From Granulicoccus phenolivorans DSM 17626 = NBRC 107789 = JCM 15570 (GTDB lineage Bacteria > Actinomycetota > Actinomycetes > Propionibacteriales > Propionibacteriaceae), in NCBI RefSeq assembly GCF_000423085.1, contig NZ_AUHH01000017.1, positions 18,509 to 82,508 of the forward strand: a stretch of DNA of 64,000 bases, given 5' to 3'. The translations under genes and the position numbers were made by a program. Of this stretch, positions 9,044 to 18,805 are shown in pieces; the stretch's first letter is position 1; each line of letters opens with the position of its first letter. The notes beneath the pieces are model-generated. The model searched no databases, was not told the DNA's origin, and was given only the letters and a program-made list of their open reading frames with translations.

Positions 9044-10044
9044 ATGACGAGCACACCGAACCGGCCGCCCCGGGCCCGCAGCCGCAGACCTGGTCCGGGG
9101 TCCGCACCGGACCGCTGCAGGAGGGGGAGTGGGTCACCGTCACCGACCCCAAGGGCAAGCGCAAATCCCTGCTGCTGCAGTCGGGACACACCTACCACAC
9201 CACCAAGGGCGGGGTGCCGCACGACGAGATGATCGGCGGCCCGGACGGGAACACCGTCATCACCGCCGGCGGGATGGGGCTGCTGGTGCTGCGTCCCCTG
9301 CTGTCGGACTACACCGTGACGATGCCGCGCGGCGCCGCGATCATCTACCCGAAGGAAGCCGGACAGATCGTGCTGGCCGCCGACATCTTTCCCGGGGCCC
9401 GGGTGCTCGAGGCGGGCGTCGGTTCGGGCGGGCTGACGCTGTCCCTGCTGCGCGCGATCGGACCGCACGGGGAGTTGCACTCCTTCGAGCGGCGCCCCGA
9501 TTTCGCCGAGATCGCCCGCAGCAATGTGCGCACCTGGTTGGGCGCCGACCCGCCCGGCTGGCACGTACACGTCGGTGACCTGGTCGAACAGCTGACCGCC
9601 GCCCCGGACGATCCCGCCGAGGTGGACCGGGTCATCCTGGACATGCTCGCCCCCTGGGACTGCATCGAAGCGGTCCGGGACCGGCTCGCCCCCGGCGGGG
9701 TGCTGTGCTGCTATGTCGCCACCACGACCCAGCTCGGGCGGGTGATGGACACCATCCGGACCGTGACCGGCTTCACCGAGCCGCAGGGCACCGAGACGAT
9801 GACCCGGGACTGGCACGCCGAAGGGCTGGCCATCCGCCCGGCCCACGGCACCGGGTCGCACACCGGCTTCCTGGTCACCGCCCGCCGGCTGGCCCCCGGG
9901 GTGGTGGCGCCGATGCGCAAGCGTCGCCCGGCGGCCGGGGCGTACGGGCCCGACTACACCGGCCCCCGGCCGGCCTGGGTCCCCACCCTGGCGGAGGTTC
10001 ACGGCGACGCCGACCCGACAACCGACTGGGGCCGGCTCGGGTGA
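9040..10044 (+). CDS. trmI: tRNA (adenine-58-N1)-methyltransferase TrmI
   Basis: TrmI methylates N1 of adenine 58 in the T loop of tRNA as a tetramer. The 334-residue protein has the AdoMet motif [16 protein letters not shown], the acidic ribose-binding [13 protein letters not shown], and the catalytic region [10 protein letters not shown]. An N-terminal small beta domain precedes it (residues 1-90). A C-terminal Arg/Pro-rich tail (about 40 residues) exceeds the core family. ATG at 9040 overlaps the binding-protein stop. In actinomycetes this gene commonly precedes the proteasomal ATPase, as here. Confidence 0.93.
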   Translation: MNDEHTEPAAPGPQPQTWSGVRTGPLQEGEWVTVTDPKGKRKSLLLQSGHTYHTTKGGVPHDEMIGGPDGNTVITAGGMGLLVLRPLLSDYTVTMPRGAAIIYPKEAGQIVLAADIFPGARVLEAGVGSGGLTLSLLRAIGPHGELHSFERRPDFAEIARSNVRTWLGADPPGWHVHVGDLVEQLTAAPDDPAEVDRVILDMLAPWDCIEAVRDRLAPGGVLCCYVATTTQLGRVMDTIRTVTGFTEPQGTETMTRDWHAEGLAIRPAHGTGSHTGFLVTARRLAPGVVAPMRKRRPAAGAYGPDYTGPRPAWVPTLAEVHGDADPTTDWGRLG

Positions 10045-10046
10045 GC

Positions 10047-10052
10047 TAGTCT
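10047..10052 (+). promoter_or_regulatory. -10-like box TAGTCT before arc
   Basis: TAGTCT lies directly after the trmI stop and 32 bases before the arc GTG. Unlike many genes in this window, arc then has a true leader with a strong ribosome site, CGGAGGTGG at 10071-10079, eight bases from the start. Confidence 0.45.
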
Positions 10053-10084
10053 CGAAGGAATCCCACCGAACGGAGGTGGTCGCG

Positions 10085-11755
10085 GTGACTCAGCCCGACC
10101 CCAGTGTTCCCGGCCAGGCCGACATTCTCAGCAGGCGGCTGGACCAGGCCCGAGCCGATGCCCGAGAACTGGCCGCGCGCAATGACCGGCTGGCCGCCTC
10201 GCTGCGCGAGGCCCGGGACAAACTGGTCTCGATGAAGGCACGGCTGGACGCGTTGGGTGCGCCGCCGGTGTCCTTCGGGGTGCTGCACGCGATGCTGCCG
10301 GCCCCCAGCGACGGCAGCGCCCAACTGGCCGATGTCTGGGTGAACGGTCGCAAGTTGCGCACCAAGGTCGCCGCCGAGGTGGACCTGTCCCAGCTGCGCC
10401 GCGGCAGTGAGGTGCTGCTGAACGAGTCGATGGTGCTGCTGGAGGTCCTCGACCCGACCGACACCGGCGAGGTCCAGTCGGTCAAGCACGTGCTGCCCGA
10501 CGGGCGCGCGATCATGGTGGGGCGCAGCGACATGGAAACCGCCGTCCGGCTGGCCGGCGAGCTCGATCCCGAGACCGTCGAGGCCGGGGATCTGCTGACC
10601 GTCGACCTGAAGCTCGGGCTGGCGTACGCGAAGGTCCCCAAGGTCGACGTCGAAGAACTCGTCCTGGCCGAGATCCCCGATGTGACCTGGGCCGATATCG
10701 GCGGCCTGGACGCCCAGATCGAGCAGATCACCGACGCGATCGAACTCCCGTTCCTGCACCGCGACCTGTACGCCGACTACCAGCTGCGGGCCCCGCGCGG
10801 GGTGCTGCTGTACGGGCCCCCCGGGGTCGGCAAGACGATGATCGCGAAGGCGGTGGCGAACTCGCTGGCCCAGCAGATCGCCCGCGACGAGGGGCTGGAC
10901 CCCAAGCAGGCGCGCAGCTATTTCTTCAACATCAAGGGCCCCGAACTGCTGAACAAGTACGTCGGGGAGACCGAGCGGCACCTGCGCCTGGTCTTCGAGC
11001 GGGCCCGCACGATGGCCTCGGAGGGGATGCCGGTGGTGGTCTTCTTCGACGAGATGGAGGCGATGTTCCGCACCCGCGGGACCGGGGTCTCCTCCGACAT
11101 GGAATCCACGATCGTGCCGCAGCTGCTCAGCGAGATCGACGGCGTGGAGGGGGTGGACAACGTGATCGTGATCGGCGCCTCGAACCGGGAGGACCTGATC
11201 GATCCGGCCATCCTGCGGCCGGGCCGCCTCGATGTGAAGATCAAGATCGAACGTCCCGATGCCCAGGCCGCCCGCGACATCTTCGACCGCTACCTGAGCG
11301 AGAAGGTGCCGCTGCACCCCGAGGAGGTGGCCCGCTTCGGTGGGGACCACAGCCAGGCCCGAGCCGCGATGATCGACGCGGTGGTGACCGAGATGTACGC
11401 GGTCTCCCCGCACAACCGCTACCTCGAGGTGACCTACGCCGACGGGGACACCGAGATTCTCTACTTCAAGGACTTCACTTCCGGGGCGATGATCTCCTCG
11501 ATCGTGGCCCGGGCGAAGAAGGCAGCGATCAAGGCCCAGTTGGCCGGCGGGGAACGCGGAATCCGGGTGGATCAGTTGATCGAGGGGTGCCGCCAGGAAT
11601 TCCTGGAGAACGAGGACCTGCCGAACACCTCCAACCCGGACGACTGGGCCCGGATCTCCGGGCGCAAGGGGCAGCGGATCGTACACATCCGCACCCTGGT
11701 CACCTCGAAGCGCCCCGAGGGGATCGACGAAGGCTCCACCGGTCAGTACCTGTGA
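10085..11755 (+). CDS. arc: Proteasome-associated AAA ATPase ARC/Mpa
   Basis: ARC (Mpa) recognises Pup on tagged proteins, unfolds them and threads them into the 20S proteasome. The 556-residue protein has an N-terminal coiled coil (residues 15-60), OB-type interdomains with [11 protein letters not shown], then the AAA module with Walker A GPPGVGKT (residues 244-251), Walker B VVFFDEME and an Arg-finger region [12 protein letters not shown]. It ends in GQYL, the C-terminal docking motif for the proteasome alpha ring. GTG at 10085 is chosen from its SD rather than GTG at 10076. It converges on and overlaps the DUF3054 gene by 56 bases. Confidence 0.96.
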   Translation: MTQPDPSVPGQADILSRRLDQARADARELAARNDRLAASLREARDKLVSMKARLDALGAPPVSFGVLHAMLPAPSDGSAQLADVWVNGRKLRTKVAAEVDLSQLRRGSEVLLNESMVLLEVLDPTDTGEVQSVKHVLPDGRAIMVGRSDMETAVRLAGELDPETVEAGDLLTVDLKLGLAYAKVPKVDVEELVLAEIPDVTWADIGGLDAQIEQITDAIELPFLHRDLYADYQLRAPRGVLLYGPPGVGKTMIAKAVANSLAQQIARDEGLDPKQARSYFFNIKGPELLNKYVGETERHLRLVFERARTMASEGMPVVVFFDEMEAMFRTRGTGVSSDMESTIVPQLLSEIDGVEGVDNVIVIGASNREDLIDPAILRPGRLDVKIKIERPDAQAARDIFDRYLSEKVPLHPEEVARFGGDHSQARAAMIDAVVTEMYAVSPHNRYLEVTYADGDTEILYFKDFTSGAMISSIVARAKKAAIKAQLAGGERGIRVDQLIEGCRQEFLENEDLPNTSNPDDWARISGRKGQRIVHIRTLVTSKRPEGIDEGSTGQYL

Positions 11756-12107
11756 CCCGCAGGGTGCCGAACAGGAACACGATCAGCCGCCAGCCCAGCA
11801 GCAGATAGCCGAGCACGGCGGTGGTGGAGACCACCAGCGCCCAGGGGACGGTCGCGTCGGTGAGCAGGTAGCGCAGCAGCAGGCCCACCACGCAGGTCAG
11901 CAGCCAGACCCCGACGCTGCGATAGGCGGAGAACACGTTGCGCCACTGCCGCAGCACCAGCCAGCCGACCGCCAGCCCGACCAGGAACGGCCAGGCGTTC
12001 GTCCACAGCGACGCCGGGGTCATCTCCTCGGCCCGGCTGCGGGAGAACGCCAGGGCGTACGCGGTCACCATCACCAGGTCGAGCCCGAGGGCCAGCAGCG
12101 TACGCAC
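11700..12107 (-). CDS. DUF3054 membrane protein
   Basis: The 135-residue protein has four hydrophobic spans and the DUF3054 pattern: Asp near the start of helix one, [34 protein letters not shown] and a final [13 protein letters not shown]. Function is unknown. GTG at 12107 was chosen because TACGCT (reverse strand, 12119-12114) lies six bases before it, fitting a leaderless start; an upstream ATG at 12147 would overlap dop. Its last 19 codons overlap the arc 3' end in the opposite direction. Confidence 0.8.
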   Translation of the reverse strand: MRTLLALGLDLVMVTAYALAFSRSRAEEMTPASLWTNAWPFLVGLAVGWLVLRQWRNVFSAYRSVGVWLLTCVVGLLLRYLLTDATVPWALVVSTTAVLGYLLLGWRLIVFLFGTLRVTGTDRWSLRRSPRGASR

Positions 12108-12113
12108 CGCCCC

Positions 12114-12137
12114 AGCGTACGCGGTGCCCGCTAGGCT
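12114..12137. promoter_or_regulatory. Back-to-back leaderless promoters of DUF3054 and dop
   Basis: On the minus strand TACGCT (12119-12114) is six bases from GTG 12107. On the plus strand TAGGCT (12132-12137) is seven bases from ATG 12145. Both starts are thus at the expected transcription start, with only 37 bases between the two genes. Confidence 0.6.
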
Positions 12138-12144
12138 CGGCGCC

Positions 12145-13647
12145 ATGACTGTGTGCGGGATCGAGACCGAGTACGGGATTTCGTTGGAGGGCGACGCCCA
12201 GGAAACCCACCCGATGGTCCTGTCCAATCACGCTGTCCGGGCGTACCAGGCGCTGATCAGCAGCTCCGAGGGCCCGCACTGGGACTTCTCCGGGGAGCGG
12301 CCGCTGACCGATGCCCGGGGCTTCGAACTGGAGCGCTACGAGGCCCGCGCCGACCAGTTGACCGACGAGCCGGATGCCACGATGGCGAACACGGTGCTCA
12401 GCAACGGGGCCCGGTTCTACGTCGATCACGCCCACCCGGAGTACTCCGGGCCGGAGGTCACCTCCGCCGCCGATGCGGTGCTGTGGGACCGGGCCGGGGA
12501 CCAGGTCCTGGCGCTGGCCGCGCGCGCGGCCGGCAGCCGGCTGGGGCGCACCATGCGGATCTACAAGAACAACACCGACGGCAAGGGTGCGGCGTACGGG
12601 ACCCACGAGAACTACCTGATGGCGCGACAGACCCATTTCCATCGAGTGGTCCGGCAGTTCACCGGGTTTCTGGTCACCCGGACCCCGCTGGTCGGCGCCG
12701 GCCGGGTCGGGATCGGGACCGACTCGCGCACCCCGGGCTTCCAACTGAGTCAGCGGGCCGACTTCTTCGCCGCCGAGGTCGGGCTGGAGACCACCGTCAA
12801 CCGGCCGATCATCAACACCCGCGACGAGCCGCACGCCGATGCGCTGCGGCACCGACGCCTGCACGTGATCACCGGCGACGCGAACCAGTCGGAGTTCGCC
12901 ACCTGGCTCAAGGTGGGCACCGCGGCGCTGACCCTGCGGGCGATCGCCGACGACGTGGTGGGGGACTCGGTGCAGCTGTTCCGCCCCGTCCCGGCGATGC
13001 ACGCGGTCTCCCACGACCTGGACTTCACCGTGCTGCTGAAGACCCTCGAGGGGCGTCAGTTGACCGCCCTGGACCTGCAGGAGCAGTACGCCGACGCCGT
13101 CGCCGCCTGGCTGGCCCGGGACCCGGAACTGGCGCACCCCGAGGAGGCCCGGGACCTGCTGACGGCCTGGCGGGCCACGATCGCGCAACTGCGGCAGGAC
13201 CCGATGCAGCTGGCCGATCGGCTGGACTGGGTGACCAAACTGCAGCTGTTGGAGTCCTACCGCCGCCGCGACGGGCTCGACTGGTCGGCGGCCAAGCTGG
13301 CCCTGGTCGACCTGCAGTACGCCGATGTCGATCCCGATCGCAGCCTCTACCACGCGCTGCGCCGCAAGGGCCGGCTGCTCCGGCTGGTCACCGACGCCGA
13401 GGTCGCCCGGGCCCGGACCCAACCGCCGGACGACACCCGGGCGTACTTCCGCGGCCGGGTCGTCGACCGGTTCGGCGACCAGGTCCGCGCGGCGTCCTGG
13501 GATTCGGTGGTGCTGCAGGTGCCCGGTCGGCGCAACTGGCTGCGCATTCCCACCCTGGATCCGCTGCGGGGCACCCGGGCACTGGTCGGCGATGTGGTGG
13601 ATCAGGCCGCCGACGTGGGCGATCTGGTCACCCGGCTGGGGCTGTGA
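12145..13647 (+). CDS. dop: Deamidase/depupylase Dop
   Basis: Dop converts the C-terminal Gln of Pup to Glu before ligation and also removes Pup from substrates. The 500-residue protein begins MTVCGIETEYGISLEG, the glutamine-synthetase-like ATP/magnesium site of the Dop/PafA family, followed by NGARFYVDHAHPEYSGPE, KNNTDGKGAAYGTHENY and a C-terminal domain ending in GLVTRLGL-like DLVTRLGL. The long stretch between GIETEYG and the NGARFY motif and the adjacency to a GGQ-ending pup identify Dop rather than the ligase PafA. It appears leaderless (TAGGCT-N7-ATG). Confidence 0.94.
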   Translation: MTVCGIETEYGISLEGDAQETHPMVLSNHAVRAYQALISSSEGPHWDFSGERPLTDARGFELERYEARADQLTDEPDATMANTVLSNGARFYVDHAHPEYSGPEVTSAADAVLWDRAGDQVLALAARAAGSRLGRTMRIYKNNTDGKGAAYGTHENYLMARQTHFHRVVRQFTGFLVTRTPLVGAGRVGIGTDSRTPGFQLSQRADFFAAEVGLETTVNRPIINTRDEPHADALRHRRLHVITGDANQSEFATWLKVGTAALTLRAIADDVVGDSVQLFRPVPAMHAVSHDLDFTVLLKTLEGRQLTALDLQEQYADAVAAWLARDPELAHPEEARDLLTAWRATIAQLRQDPMQLADRLDWVTKLQLLESYRRRDGLDWSAAKLALVDLQYADVDPDRSLYHALRRKGRLLRLVTDAEVARARTQPPDDTRAYFRGRVVDRFGDQVRAASWDSVVLQVPGRRNWLRIPTLDPLRGTRALVGDVVDQAADVGDLVTRLGL

Positions 13648-13664
13648 CCGAGTGTCCGGCGCAG

Positions 13665-13728
13665 GGTCTATAGTCGACTGGGTCTGTAGTCGAGTCGGTC
13701 GATCGCCGGGTCGATCTATAGTCGGTAC
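13665..13728 (+). promoter_or_regulatory. 16-bp tandem promoter repeats upstream of pup
   Basis: Three copies of a (G)GTCTATAGTCGA unit have their TATAGT/TGTAGT/TATAGT boxes at 13669, 13685 and 13717. The spacings are 16 and 32, so a fourth, decayed unit (about 13697-13712) probably sits between. Each box looks like a -10 element. The array lies between dop and pup, upstream of an SD (AGGAG, 13757-13761). Confidence 0.65.
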
Positions 13729-13766
13729 AGGGCCCGTCCGCTGGCCCGGTGATGTCAGGAGCGTCG

Positions 13767-13949
13767 ATGAGTGAGTCCGCACAACAGCTCCCGCACCGCT
13801 CGGAGGAGGACGCCGAGCAGGTGATCGACCAGACCCGTCCCGCCGCCGGTGACGAGGACCTGGATGATCTGCTCGATGAGATCGACGATGTGCTCGAAGT
13901 GAATGCCGAACAGTTCGTGCGTTCCTTCGTCCAGAAGGGTGGCCAGTGA
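13767..13949 (+). CDS. pup: Prokaryotic ubiquitin-like protein Pup
   Basis: Pup is the intrinsically disordered tag joined to lysines of proteins destined for the proteasome. The 60-residue product is acidic and ends in VQKGGQ; the last Gln must be deamidated by Dop before ligation. The middle [20 protein letters not shown] is the helix that pairs with the ARC coiled coil. ATG at 13767 was chosen from the AGGAG at 13757-13761. The stop overlaps the prcB start by four bases. Confidence 0.97.
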   Translation: MSESAQQLPHRSEEDAEQVIDQTRPAAGDEDLDDLLDEIDDVLEVNAEQFVRSFVQKGGQ

Positions 13950-14770
13950 CCGAGTTTCTCAATCCGGCGTTCCGGGAGATCGCGACCTCCTCATTCACCG
14001 AGTTTCTCGGCAAGGCCGCGCCCGAACTGCTGCCCGGCCGGCTCGGGCTGACCGGGTCGGCGGCGGAGTTGACCCCGCACGGGACCACGATCGTGGCCGC
14101 GACCTACCCCGGCGGAGTGATGATGGCCGGCGATCGGCGCGCGACCATGGGCAATGTGATCGCCCAGCGCGACATCCAGAAGGTCTACCCGGCCGATGAG
14201 TACTCCGTGGTCGGGATCGCCGGCGCGGCCGGGCTCGCGGTGGAGATGGTGCGCCTGTTCCGGGTGGAGCTGGAGCACTACGAGAAGATCGAGGGCGCCC
14301 CGCTGTCGCTGGACGGCAAGGCCAATCGGCTGGCCGGGATGATCCGCGGCAACCTGCCGATGGCGATGCAGGGCCTGACGGTGATTCCGTTGTTCGCCGG
14401 CTGGGATGCCGGGCGCGACCAGGGCCGGATCTTCTCCTACGACGCCACCGGCGGACGCTACGAGGAGACCGCGTTCCATTCGGTCGGCTCCGGCTCGGTG
14501 TTCGCCCGCGGCGCGCTGAAGAAGCTGTATCGCCATGATCTGGACGCCGCCGGCTGCGCGACGGTCCTGGTGCAGGCGCTGTACGACGCCGCCGACGACG
14601 ACTCGGCCACCGGGAGCCCCGATCTGGCCCGCCGGATCTTCCCGATCGTGGTCGCGGTGACCGCCGAGGGCAACCACCGCTATGACGAGGTCGAGACCGC
14701 CGAGATCGTGGATCGTATCGTCGCCGCGCGGCGTACCCGCCCCGATGGGCCGCAGGCCCCGCTCAACTGA
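13946..14770 (+). CDS. prcB: 20S proteasome beta subunit
   Basis: PrcB supplies the proteolytic chamber of the 20S core. The 274-residue precursor has a 46-residue propeptide, cleaved at HG|TT to expose the catalytic Thr47. Then follow GDRRATMGN with the conserved Asp, IQKVYP with the active-site Lys, and [11 protein letters not shown] with the late Ser/Gly region typical of Ntn hydrolases. The GTG start overlaps the pup stop by four bases, coupling the two. prcA follows 35 bases downstream. Confidence 0.96.
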   Translation: MTEFLNPAFREIATSSFTEFLGKAAPELLPGRLGLTGSAAELTPHGTTIVAATYPGGVMMAGDRRATMGNVIAQRDIQKVYPADEYSVVGIAGAAGLAVEMVRLFRVELEHYEKIEGAPLSLDGKANRLAGMIRGNLPMAMQGLTVIPLFAGWDAGRDQGRIFSYDATGGRYEETAFHSVGSGSVFARGALKKLYRHDLDAAGCATVLVQALYDAADDDSATGSPDLARRIFPIVVAVTAEGNHRYDEVETAEIVDRIVAARRTRPDGPQAPLN

Positions 14771-14805
14771 CCACCCACCGCACCGCCTGAACACAGGAGC
14801 AGCTC

Positions 14806-15642
14806 ATGAGCATGCCCATCTATGTTGCCCCCGAGCAACAGATGAAGGATCGCGCCGATTTCGCCCGCAAGGGGATCGCGCGCGGCCGGTCGGTGGCGGT
14901 GCTGCGCTATGCCGACGGCATCTGCTTCGTGGCCGAGAACCGCTCCCAGGCCCTGCACAAGGTCTCCGAGATCTACGACCGGATCGGGTTCGCCGCGGTC
15001 GGTCGGTACAACGAGTTCGAGAATCTGCGGATCGTCGGCATCCGGCACGCCGACATGCGCGGCTACTCCTACGACCGGGTCGATGTGACCGGGCGGGGGC
15101 TGGCCAATGCGTACGCCCAACTGCTCGGCACGATCTTCTCCTCCGGGGCGGAGAAGCCCTACGAGGTGGAACTGATCGTCGCCGAACTGGGGGAGACCGC
15201 CGAGCACGACCAGATCTATCGCCTCACCTACGACGGATCGGTCGGCGATGAGCCGCACTTCGCGGTGATGGGCGGTCAGGCCGATCAGATCGCCGAATCC
15301 ATCCGGGCCCACCATCGCGACGACCTGTCCCTGGCCGAGGTGCTCAAGGTTGCCGTCGAAGCCCTCGCCGCGGTGAATCCGAGCACCGAATTGGGGGTGG
15401 AGGCGCTCGAGGTCGCACTCCTGGACCGGACCCGGCATCAGCCGCGCAAGTTCCGCCGGCTGTCGGCGGCCGCGCTGCACACCCTGCTGGACCTGCCGAC
15501 CGCCGGGACCACGACAGCGGCCGAGCCCGGGACCGGCGAGCCGGCCGAGCAGCAGGGAACCGCTGCCGAGCCGGCGGCAGAGCCGGAGCCCACCCCGGGT
15601 GCGGACACCGCGTCGAACGGAGATGAACCCGCCGGTGAGTGA
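14806..15642 (+). CDS. prcA: 20S proteasome alpha subunit
   Basis: PrcA forms the outer rings that gate the chamber and bind the ARC C-terminus. The 278-residue protein starts [19 protein letters not shown] (gating tail), continues with [14 protein letters not shown] and [21 protein letters not shown], and ends in a long Ala/Glu/Pro-rich tail (from about residue 225) that is probably disordered. A GGAG at 14795 supports ATG 14806; MPIYV at 14812 is an alternative. It overlaps the tyrA start by 20 bases if tyrA begins at 15623. Confidence 0.95.
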   Translation: MSMPIYVAPEQQMKDRADFARKGIARGRSVAVLRYADGICFVAENRSQALHKVSEIYDRIGFAAVGRYNEFENLRIVGIRHADMRGYSYDRVDVTGRGLANAYAQLLGTIFSSGAEKPYEVELIVAELGETAEHDQIYRLTYDGSVGDEPHFAVMGGQADQIAESIRAHHRDDLSLAEVLKVAVEALAAVNPSTELGVEALEVALLDRTRHQPRKFRRLSAAALHTLLDLPTAGTTTAAEPGTGEPAEQQGTAAEPAAEPEPTPGADTASNGDEPAGE

Positions 15643-16711
15643 AACAACGGAGCTCCAGGGCCCGGTCGTGATCATCGGGGCGGGCCTGATCGGAGCCTCG
15701 GTGGGGTGTGCCCTGACCGCCGCGGGAATCGACGTCCGGCTCAGCGACCGCAATCCGGCGCATGCCCAGGTCGCGGCCGGCCGCGGCGCCGGAAGTGTCG
15801 ACCCGGTCGATCCGGACGAGGTCGCGGTGGTCGTTGCCGCCGTCCCGCCGGCCGCCCTGGTCGGGGTGATCATGGCCGCCCTGGCCCAGTACCCGAATGC
15901 GTACGTCACCGATGTCGGGTCCGTGAAACACCGCATCCTGATCCGTTTGCGCGAACAAGGCGCCGACCTGTCGCGCTATGTCGGCTCGCACCCGATGGCC
16001 GGGTCCCATCTGAGTGGCCCGATCTCCGCCAACGAGGACCTGTTCGCCGACCGGACCTGGATCGTGGCACCCCATGAGGGGTCGACGCCCGGCGCGGTCG
16101 ACACGGTCACCGCCCTGGCGCGGACCTGCCGGGCCCGGGTGGTCCGGATGGGCACCGCCGACCATGATCGGGCGGTCGCCGAGGTCTCCCACCTGCCCCA
16201 GGTGGTGTCCTCGGTGCTGGCCTCCGGACTCACCGGCGTGGCGCCCGCACACCTGGCGATCGCCGGGCAGGGCCTGCGCGACACCACCCGGATCGCCGGC
16301 AGCGACCCCGGCCTGTGGCAACAGATTCTGCTCGGCAACCGGGAAGAGGTCGCCCAGGAGGTACGCCGCTTCCGCGCCCGGCTGGACGACATGCTCGAAG
16401 GCCTGGAGGCCGGCTATGTCGAGCCGCAATTGGCCGCCGGGGTGGCCGGAACCCTGGCGATCCCGGGCAAGCACGGCGGACGGCACGAGGAGTACGCGCG
16501 GTTCATCGTGCAGATCCCCGACGAACAGGGCGCGTTGGCCCGGTTGTTCGTGGACGCCGATCGCGCCGGGGTGAGCATCGAGGACATCTCGATCGAGCAC
16601 GACCCGGTCAAGCAGGTCGGTTGGTTGTCGCTGGCGGTGGTTCCCGAGGGCGCCGAGCGGCTGGAGAAGACCATGACCGAGGCGGGCTGGGAGATCCAGC
16701 CACCGGATTGA
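15623..16711 (+). CDS. tyrA: Prephenate dehydrogenase with ACT domain
   Basis: TyrA oxidatively decarboxylates prephenate to 4-hydroxyphenylpyruvate in tyrosine synthesis. The 362-residue protein has the NAD-binding [21 protein letters not shown], the substrate loop [15 protein letters not shown] and the late helical [15 protein letters not shown]-terminal ACT domain ([20 protein letters not shown] onward) suggests tyrosine feedback control. The start is uncertain: ATG 15623 has a poorly spaced GGAG, while GTG 15635 is better spaced. Actinomycetes commonly have cmk next; here four genes intervene. Confidence 0.92.
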   Translation: MNPPVSETTELQGPVVIIGAGLIGASVGCALTAAGIDVRLSDRNPAHAQVAAGRGAGSVDPVDPDEVAVVVAAVPPAALVGVIMAALAQYPNAYVTDVGSVKHRILIRLREQGADLSRYVGSHPMAGSHLSGPISANEDLFADRTWIVAPHEGSTPGAVDTVTALARTCRARVVRMGTADHDRAVAEVSHLPQVVSSVLASGLTGVAPAHLAIAGQGLRDTTRIAGSDPGLWQQILLGNREEVAQEVRRFRARLDDMLEGLEAGYVEPQLAAGVAGTLAIPGKHGGRHEEYARFIVQIPDEQGALARLFVDADRAGVSIEDISIEHDPVKQVGWLSLAVVPEGAERLEKTMTEAGWEIQPPD

Positions 16712-16731
16712 GCCGGAGTGCCGCCGGCCGG

Positions 16732-16760
16732 GGTACGCCCCGACCGGGTCGGGGCGTACC
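16732..16760. terminator. Hairpin between convergent tyrA and dioxygenase genes
   Basis: A perfect 13-bp stem, GGTACGCCCCGAC (16732-16744) and GTCGGGGCGTACC (16748-16760), with a three-base loop, lies 20 bases past tyrA and just before the end of the convergent gene. It has no T-run, so any termination role would be of the non-canonical GC-hairpin kind. Confidence 0.5.
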
Positions 16761-16769
16761 GACGCGGGA

Positions 16770-17585
16770 TCAGCGACCGAACCGGAAGCTGGAGGCGGTG
16801 ATTCCGCCGGCCATCATCGTCTCGTGGTAGGTCCGATGTGCCGGGTCGCCCTCGGCGGCACCCACCGCCACCATCAGCGGGATCAAATGATCCTCGGTGG
16901 GATGGGCGATCCGGGCACTCGGGGCCGCGGCCCAGCGCTCCAGCAGGGCCGAGCGCTCCGCCCCCTGATGGGCCAGCAGGGCGTCCGACAGCCACGCGTC
17001 GAACTCCGCCGACGGCCGCGCCGCCCCCGGACCGAAGGCCCGCAGGTTGTGATATGACAGGCCGCTGCCGATGATCACCACGCCCTCGTCCCGCAGCGGC
17101 GCCAGCGCCCGGCCCGCGGCCAGGTGGGCCGCCGGATCGAAGTCGTGCTTGATCGACAACTGCAGGATCGGCACATCGGCCTTCGGCCAGATCGCGTACG
17201 CCGGGGCGAACACCCCATGGTCGTAGCCCCGCTCGGCGTCCTGGTCGACGCGGATCCCGGCTCCGGTGAGCAGCTCGGTGACCCGGGCGGCGACGTCGGG
17301 GGCACCCGGCGCCGGGTACTGGATGTGATAGGTGAACTCGGGGAAGCCACCGTAGTCATAGACCATCGGCGGATTCGGGTTGGTCTGGACGGTGAACCGG
17401 CCGGTCTCCCAGTGCCCGGAGACCATCAGCACCGCCCGCGGGGCGACCCCGATCTCGGCAGGCATCGCCTGCAGCGAACGCTCCAGGATCGACATGTCCA
17501 TCGGCAGCATGTCCTTGATCCACGGCCAGGGCCCGCCACCGTGAGAGATGAAGTAGGTCGGCATCCGCAGGGACTGCTCGCTCAT
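16770..17585 (-). CDS. Class III extradiol dioxygenase (4,5-DOPA dioxygenase-like)
   Basis: The 271-residue protein matches the YgiD/LigB-type dioxygenases, which open catechol rings with a non-haem metal. Likely metal ligands lie in FISHGGGPWPW (His), VSGHWET (His) and SGLSYHNLRAFG (His), and DHGVFAPAYAIWP is the typical motif before the central strand. The real substrate is unknown; many bacterial members act on L-DOPA or lack known substrates. It is divergent from the alpha/beta hydrolase at 17726, a common partner type for ring-cleavage products. Confidence 0.88.
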   Translation of the reverse strand: MSEQSLRMPTYFISHGGGPWPWIKDMLPMDMSILERSLQAMPAEIGVAPRAVLMVSGHWETGRFTVQTNPNPPMVYDYGGFPEFTYHIQYPAPGAPDVAARVTELLTGAGIRVDQDAERGYDHGVFAPAYAIWPKADVPILQLSIKHDFDPAAHLAAGRALAPLRDEGVVIIGSGLSYHNLRAFGPGAARPSAEFDAWLSDALLAHQGAERSALLERWAAAPSARIAHPTEDHLIPLMVAVGAAEGDPAHRTYHETMMAGGITASSFRFGR

Positions 17586-17600
17586 GACGCACTCGTTTCA

Positions 17601-17616
17601 CTTGATGATTCAACTA
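17601..17616 (-). promoter_or_regulatory. TTGA-N4-TCAA operator candidate
   Basis: TTGATGATTCAA (17602-17613) lies 17 bases before the dioxygenase start. It shares the 8-mer TTCAACTA with a site before the flavin monooxygenase (32319-32326). MarR-type and HxlR-type repressors of quinone and catechol genes often bind such AT-rich dyads; the assignment is inference. Confidence 0.35.
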
Positions 17617-17725
17617 TTGTGCCACAACGACCGCCCACCCCGCCATATTCCCCGGGGCAGTCCCCGCGTACGCTGTGCGGCACACCCCCGAACTCCCCAT
17701 CGACGCCGCTGAAACGGAGCCAGTT

Positions 17726-18778
17726 GTGAGCACCCTGCTCGAGGGCATTACCAGTCACCAGATCCGCACCGAGCGTGGCCAGTTCCAGGTGATCGAGGCG
17801 CACGCCGAGGCGGCGGGCATCCCGGTCGTGCTGATCCACGGCAATGTGTCCAGCTCGCTGTTCTTCCAGCCCACGATGCAGGCGCTGCCGCGCCACACCT
17901 ACGCCGTCGACCTGCGCGGCTTCGGGGATTCCGAGACCCTCCCGGTGGACGCGACCCGCGGCGTCCGCGACTATTCCGACGACGTCGCCGCGGTGCTCGA
18001 CACCCTCGCCGTGCCCCGGGCCCATCTGGTCGGCTGGTCGATGGGCGGGGGAGTGGTGATGCAGCTGTTGCTGGATCGCCCCGACCTGGTCGCCACCCTG
18101 ACCCTGATCTCGCCGGTGTCGCCGTACGGGTTCGGCGGCTCCGCCGCGGACGGTACGCCGCTGACCGAGGACTCCGCCGGGACCGGGGGCGGTGCGGCCA
18201 ATCCCGGCTTCGTCGCCGCCCTGGCCGCCGGGGACACTACCGCCGATTCACCGGTGACCGCCCGCTCGGTGTTCCGGACCACCTATGTCGCGCCCGGGTA
18301 CGACAGCGAGCTGGAGGATCTGTGGGTGGAGTCGATGCTGTCCACCAAGCTCGGGGATGACAACTACCCCGGCACCAAGACCGAGAGCCCCACCTGGCCC
18401 GGCTTCGGCGCCGGCGAGCGGGGCGTGCTGAACACGATGGCCCCGCGCTGGTTCAACACCGCCGGCATCGTGGACATCGCCGCCAAGCCCGCCATCTTGT
18501 GGGTGCACGGGGAGGACGACGCGATCGTCGGGGACGCGACCATGTTCGATCTGAATCAGCTCGGCAAGCTCGGGGTGGTCCCCGGCTGGCCCGGTGAGGA
18601 GGTCGCGCCGGCGCAACCGATGGTGAGTCAGACCCGCGCGGTGCTGGACGCCTACCGGGCCAACGGCGGCAGCGCGACCGAACTCGCCCTGCCCGGGGTG
18701 GGCCACTCGGCCCACCTGGAAGCTCCCGAGGAGTTCCGCACGGCCCTGCTCGGACACATCGGCGAGCACGACCAGTAG
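17726..18778 (+). CDS. Alpha/beta hydrolase
   Basis: The 350-residue protein has the oxyanion HGNVSSSLFFQP, the nucleophile elbow GWSMGGG, the acid in HGEDDAIVG and the catalytic His in GVGHSAHLEAPEEF. The cap between the elbow and the acid is large (about 130 residues). The reaction is unknown: esters, lactones or C-C bonds are all possible. GTG at 17726 was chosen from GGAG at 17716-17719; an ATG at 17675 lacks a ribosome site. It may cooperate with the divergent ring-cleavage dioxygenase. Confidence 0.88.
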   Translation: MSTLLEGITSHQIRTERGQFQVIEAHAEAAGIPVVLIHGNVSSSLFFQPTMQALPRHTYAVDLRGFGDSETLPVDATRGVRDYSDDVAAVLDTLAVPRAHLVGWSMGGGVVMQLLLDRPDLVATLTLISPVSPYGFGGSAADGTPLTEDSAGTGGGAANPGFVAALAAGDTTADSPVTARSVFRTTYVAPGYDSELEDLWVESMLSTKLGDDNYPGTKTESPTWPGFGAGERGVLNTMAPRWFNTAGIVDIAAKPAILWVHGEDDAIVGDATMFDLNQLGKLGVVPGWPGEEVAPAQPMVSQTRAVLDAYRANGGSATELALPGVGHSAHLEAPEEFRTALLGHIGEHDQ

Positions 18779-18805
18779 GAGCGGTCGACCGGCGGGGACC
18801 GCGGT

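Noticed and set aside
13665..13728. Attachment-like site in the repeats before pup
   Set aside because: No integrase, tRNA or second copy is present; the promoter-like boxes explain the repeats better.
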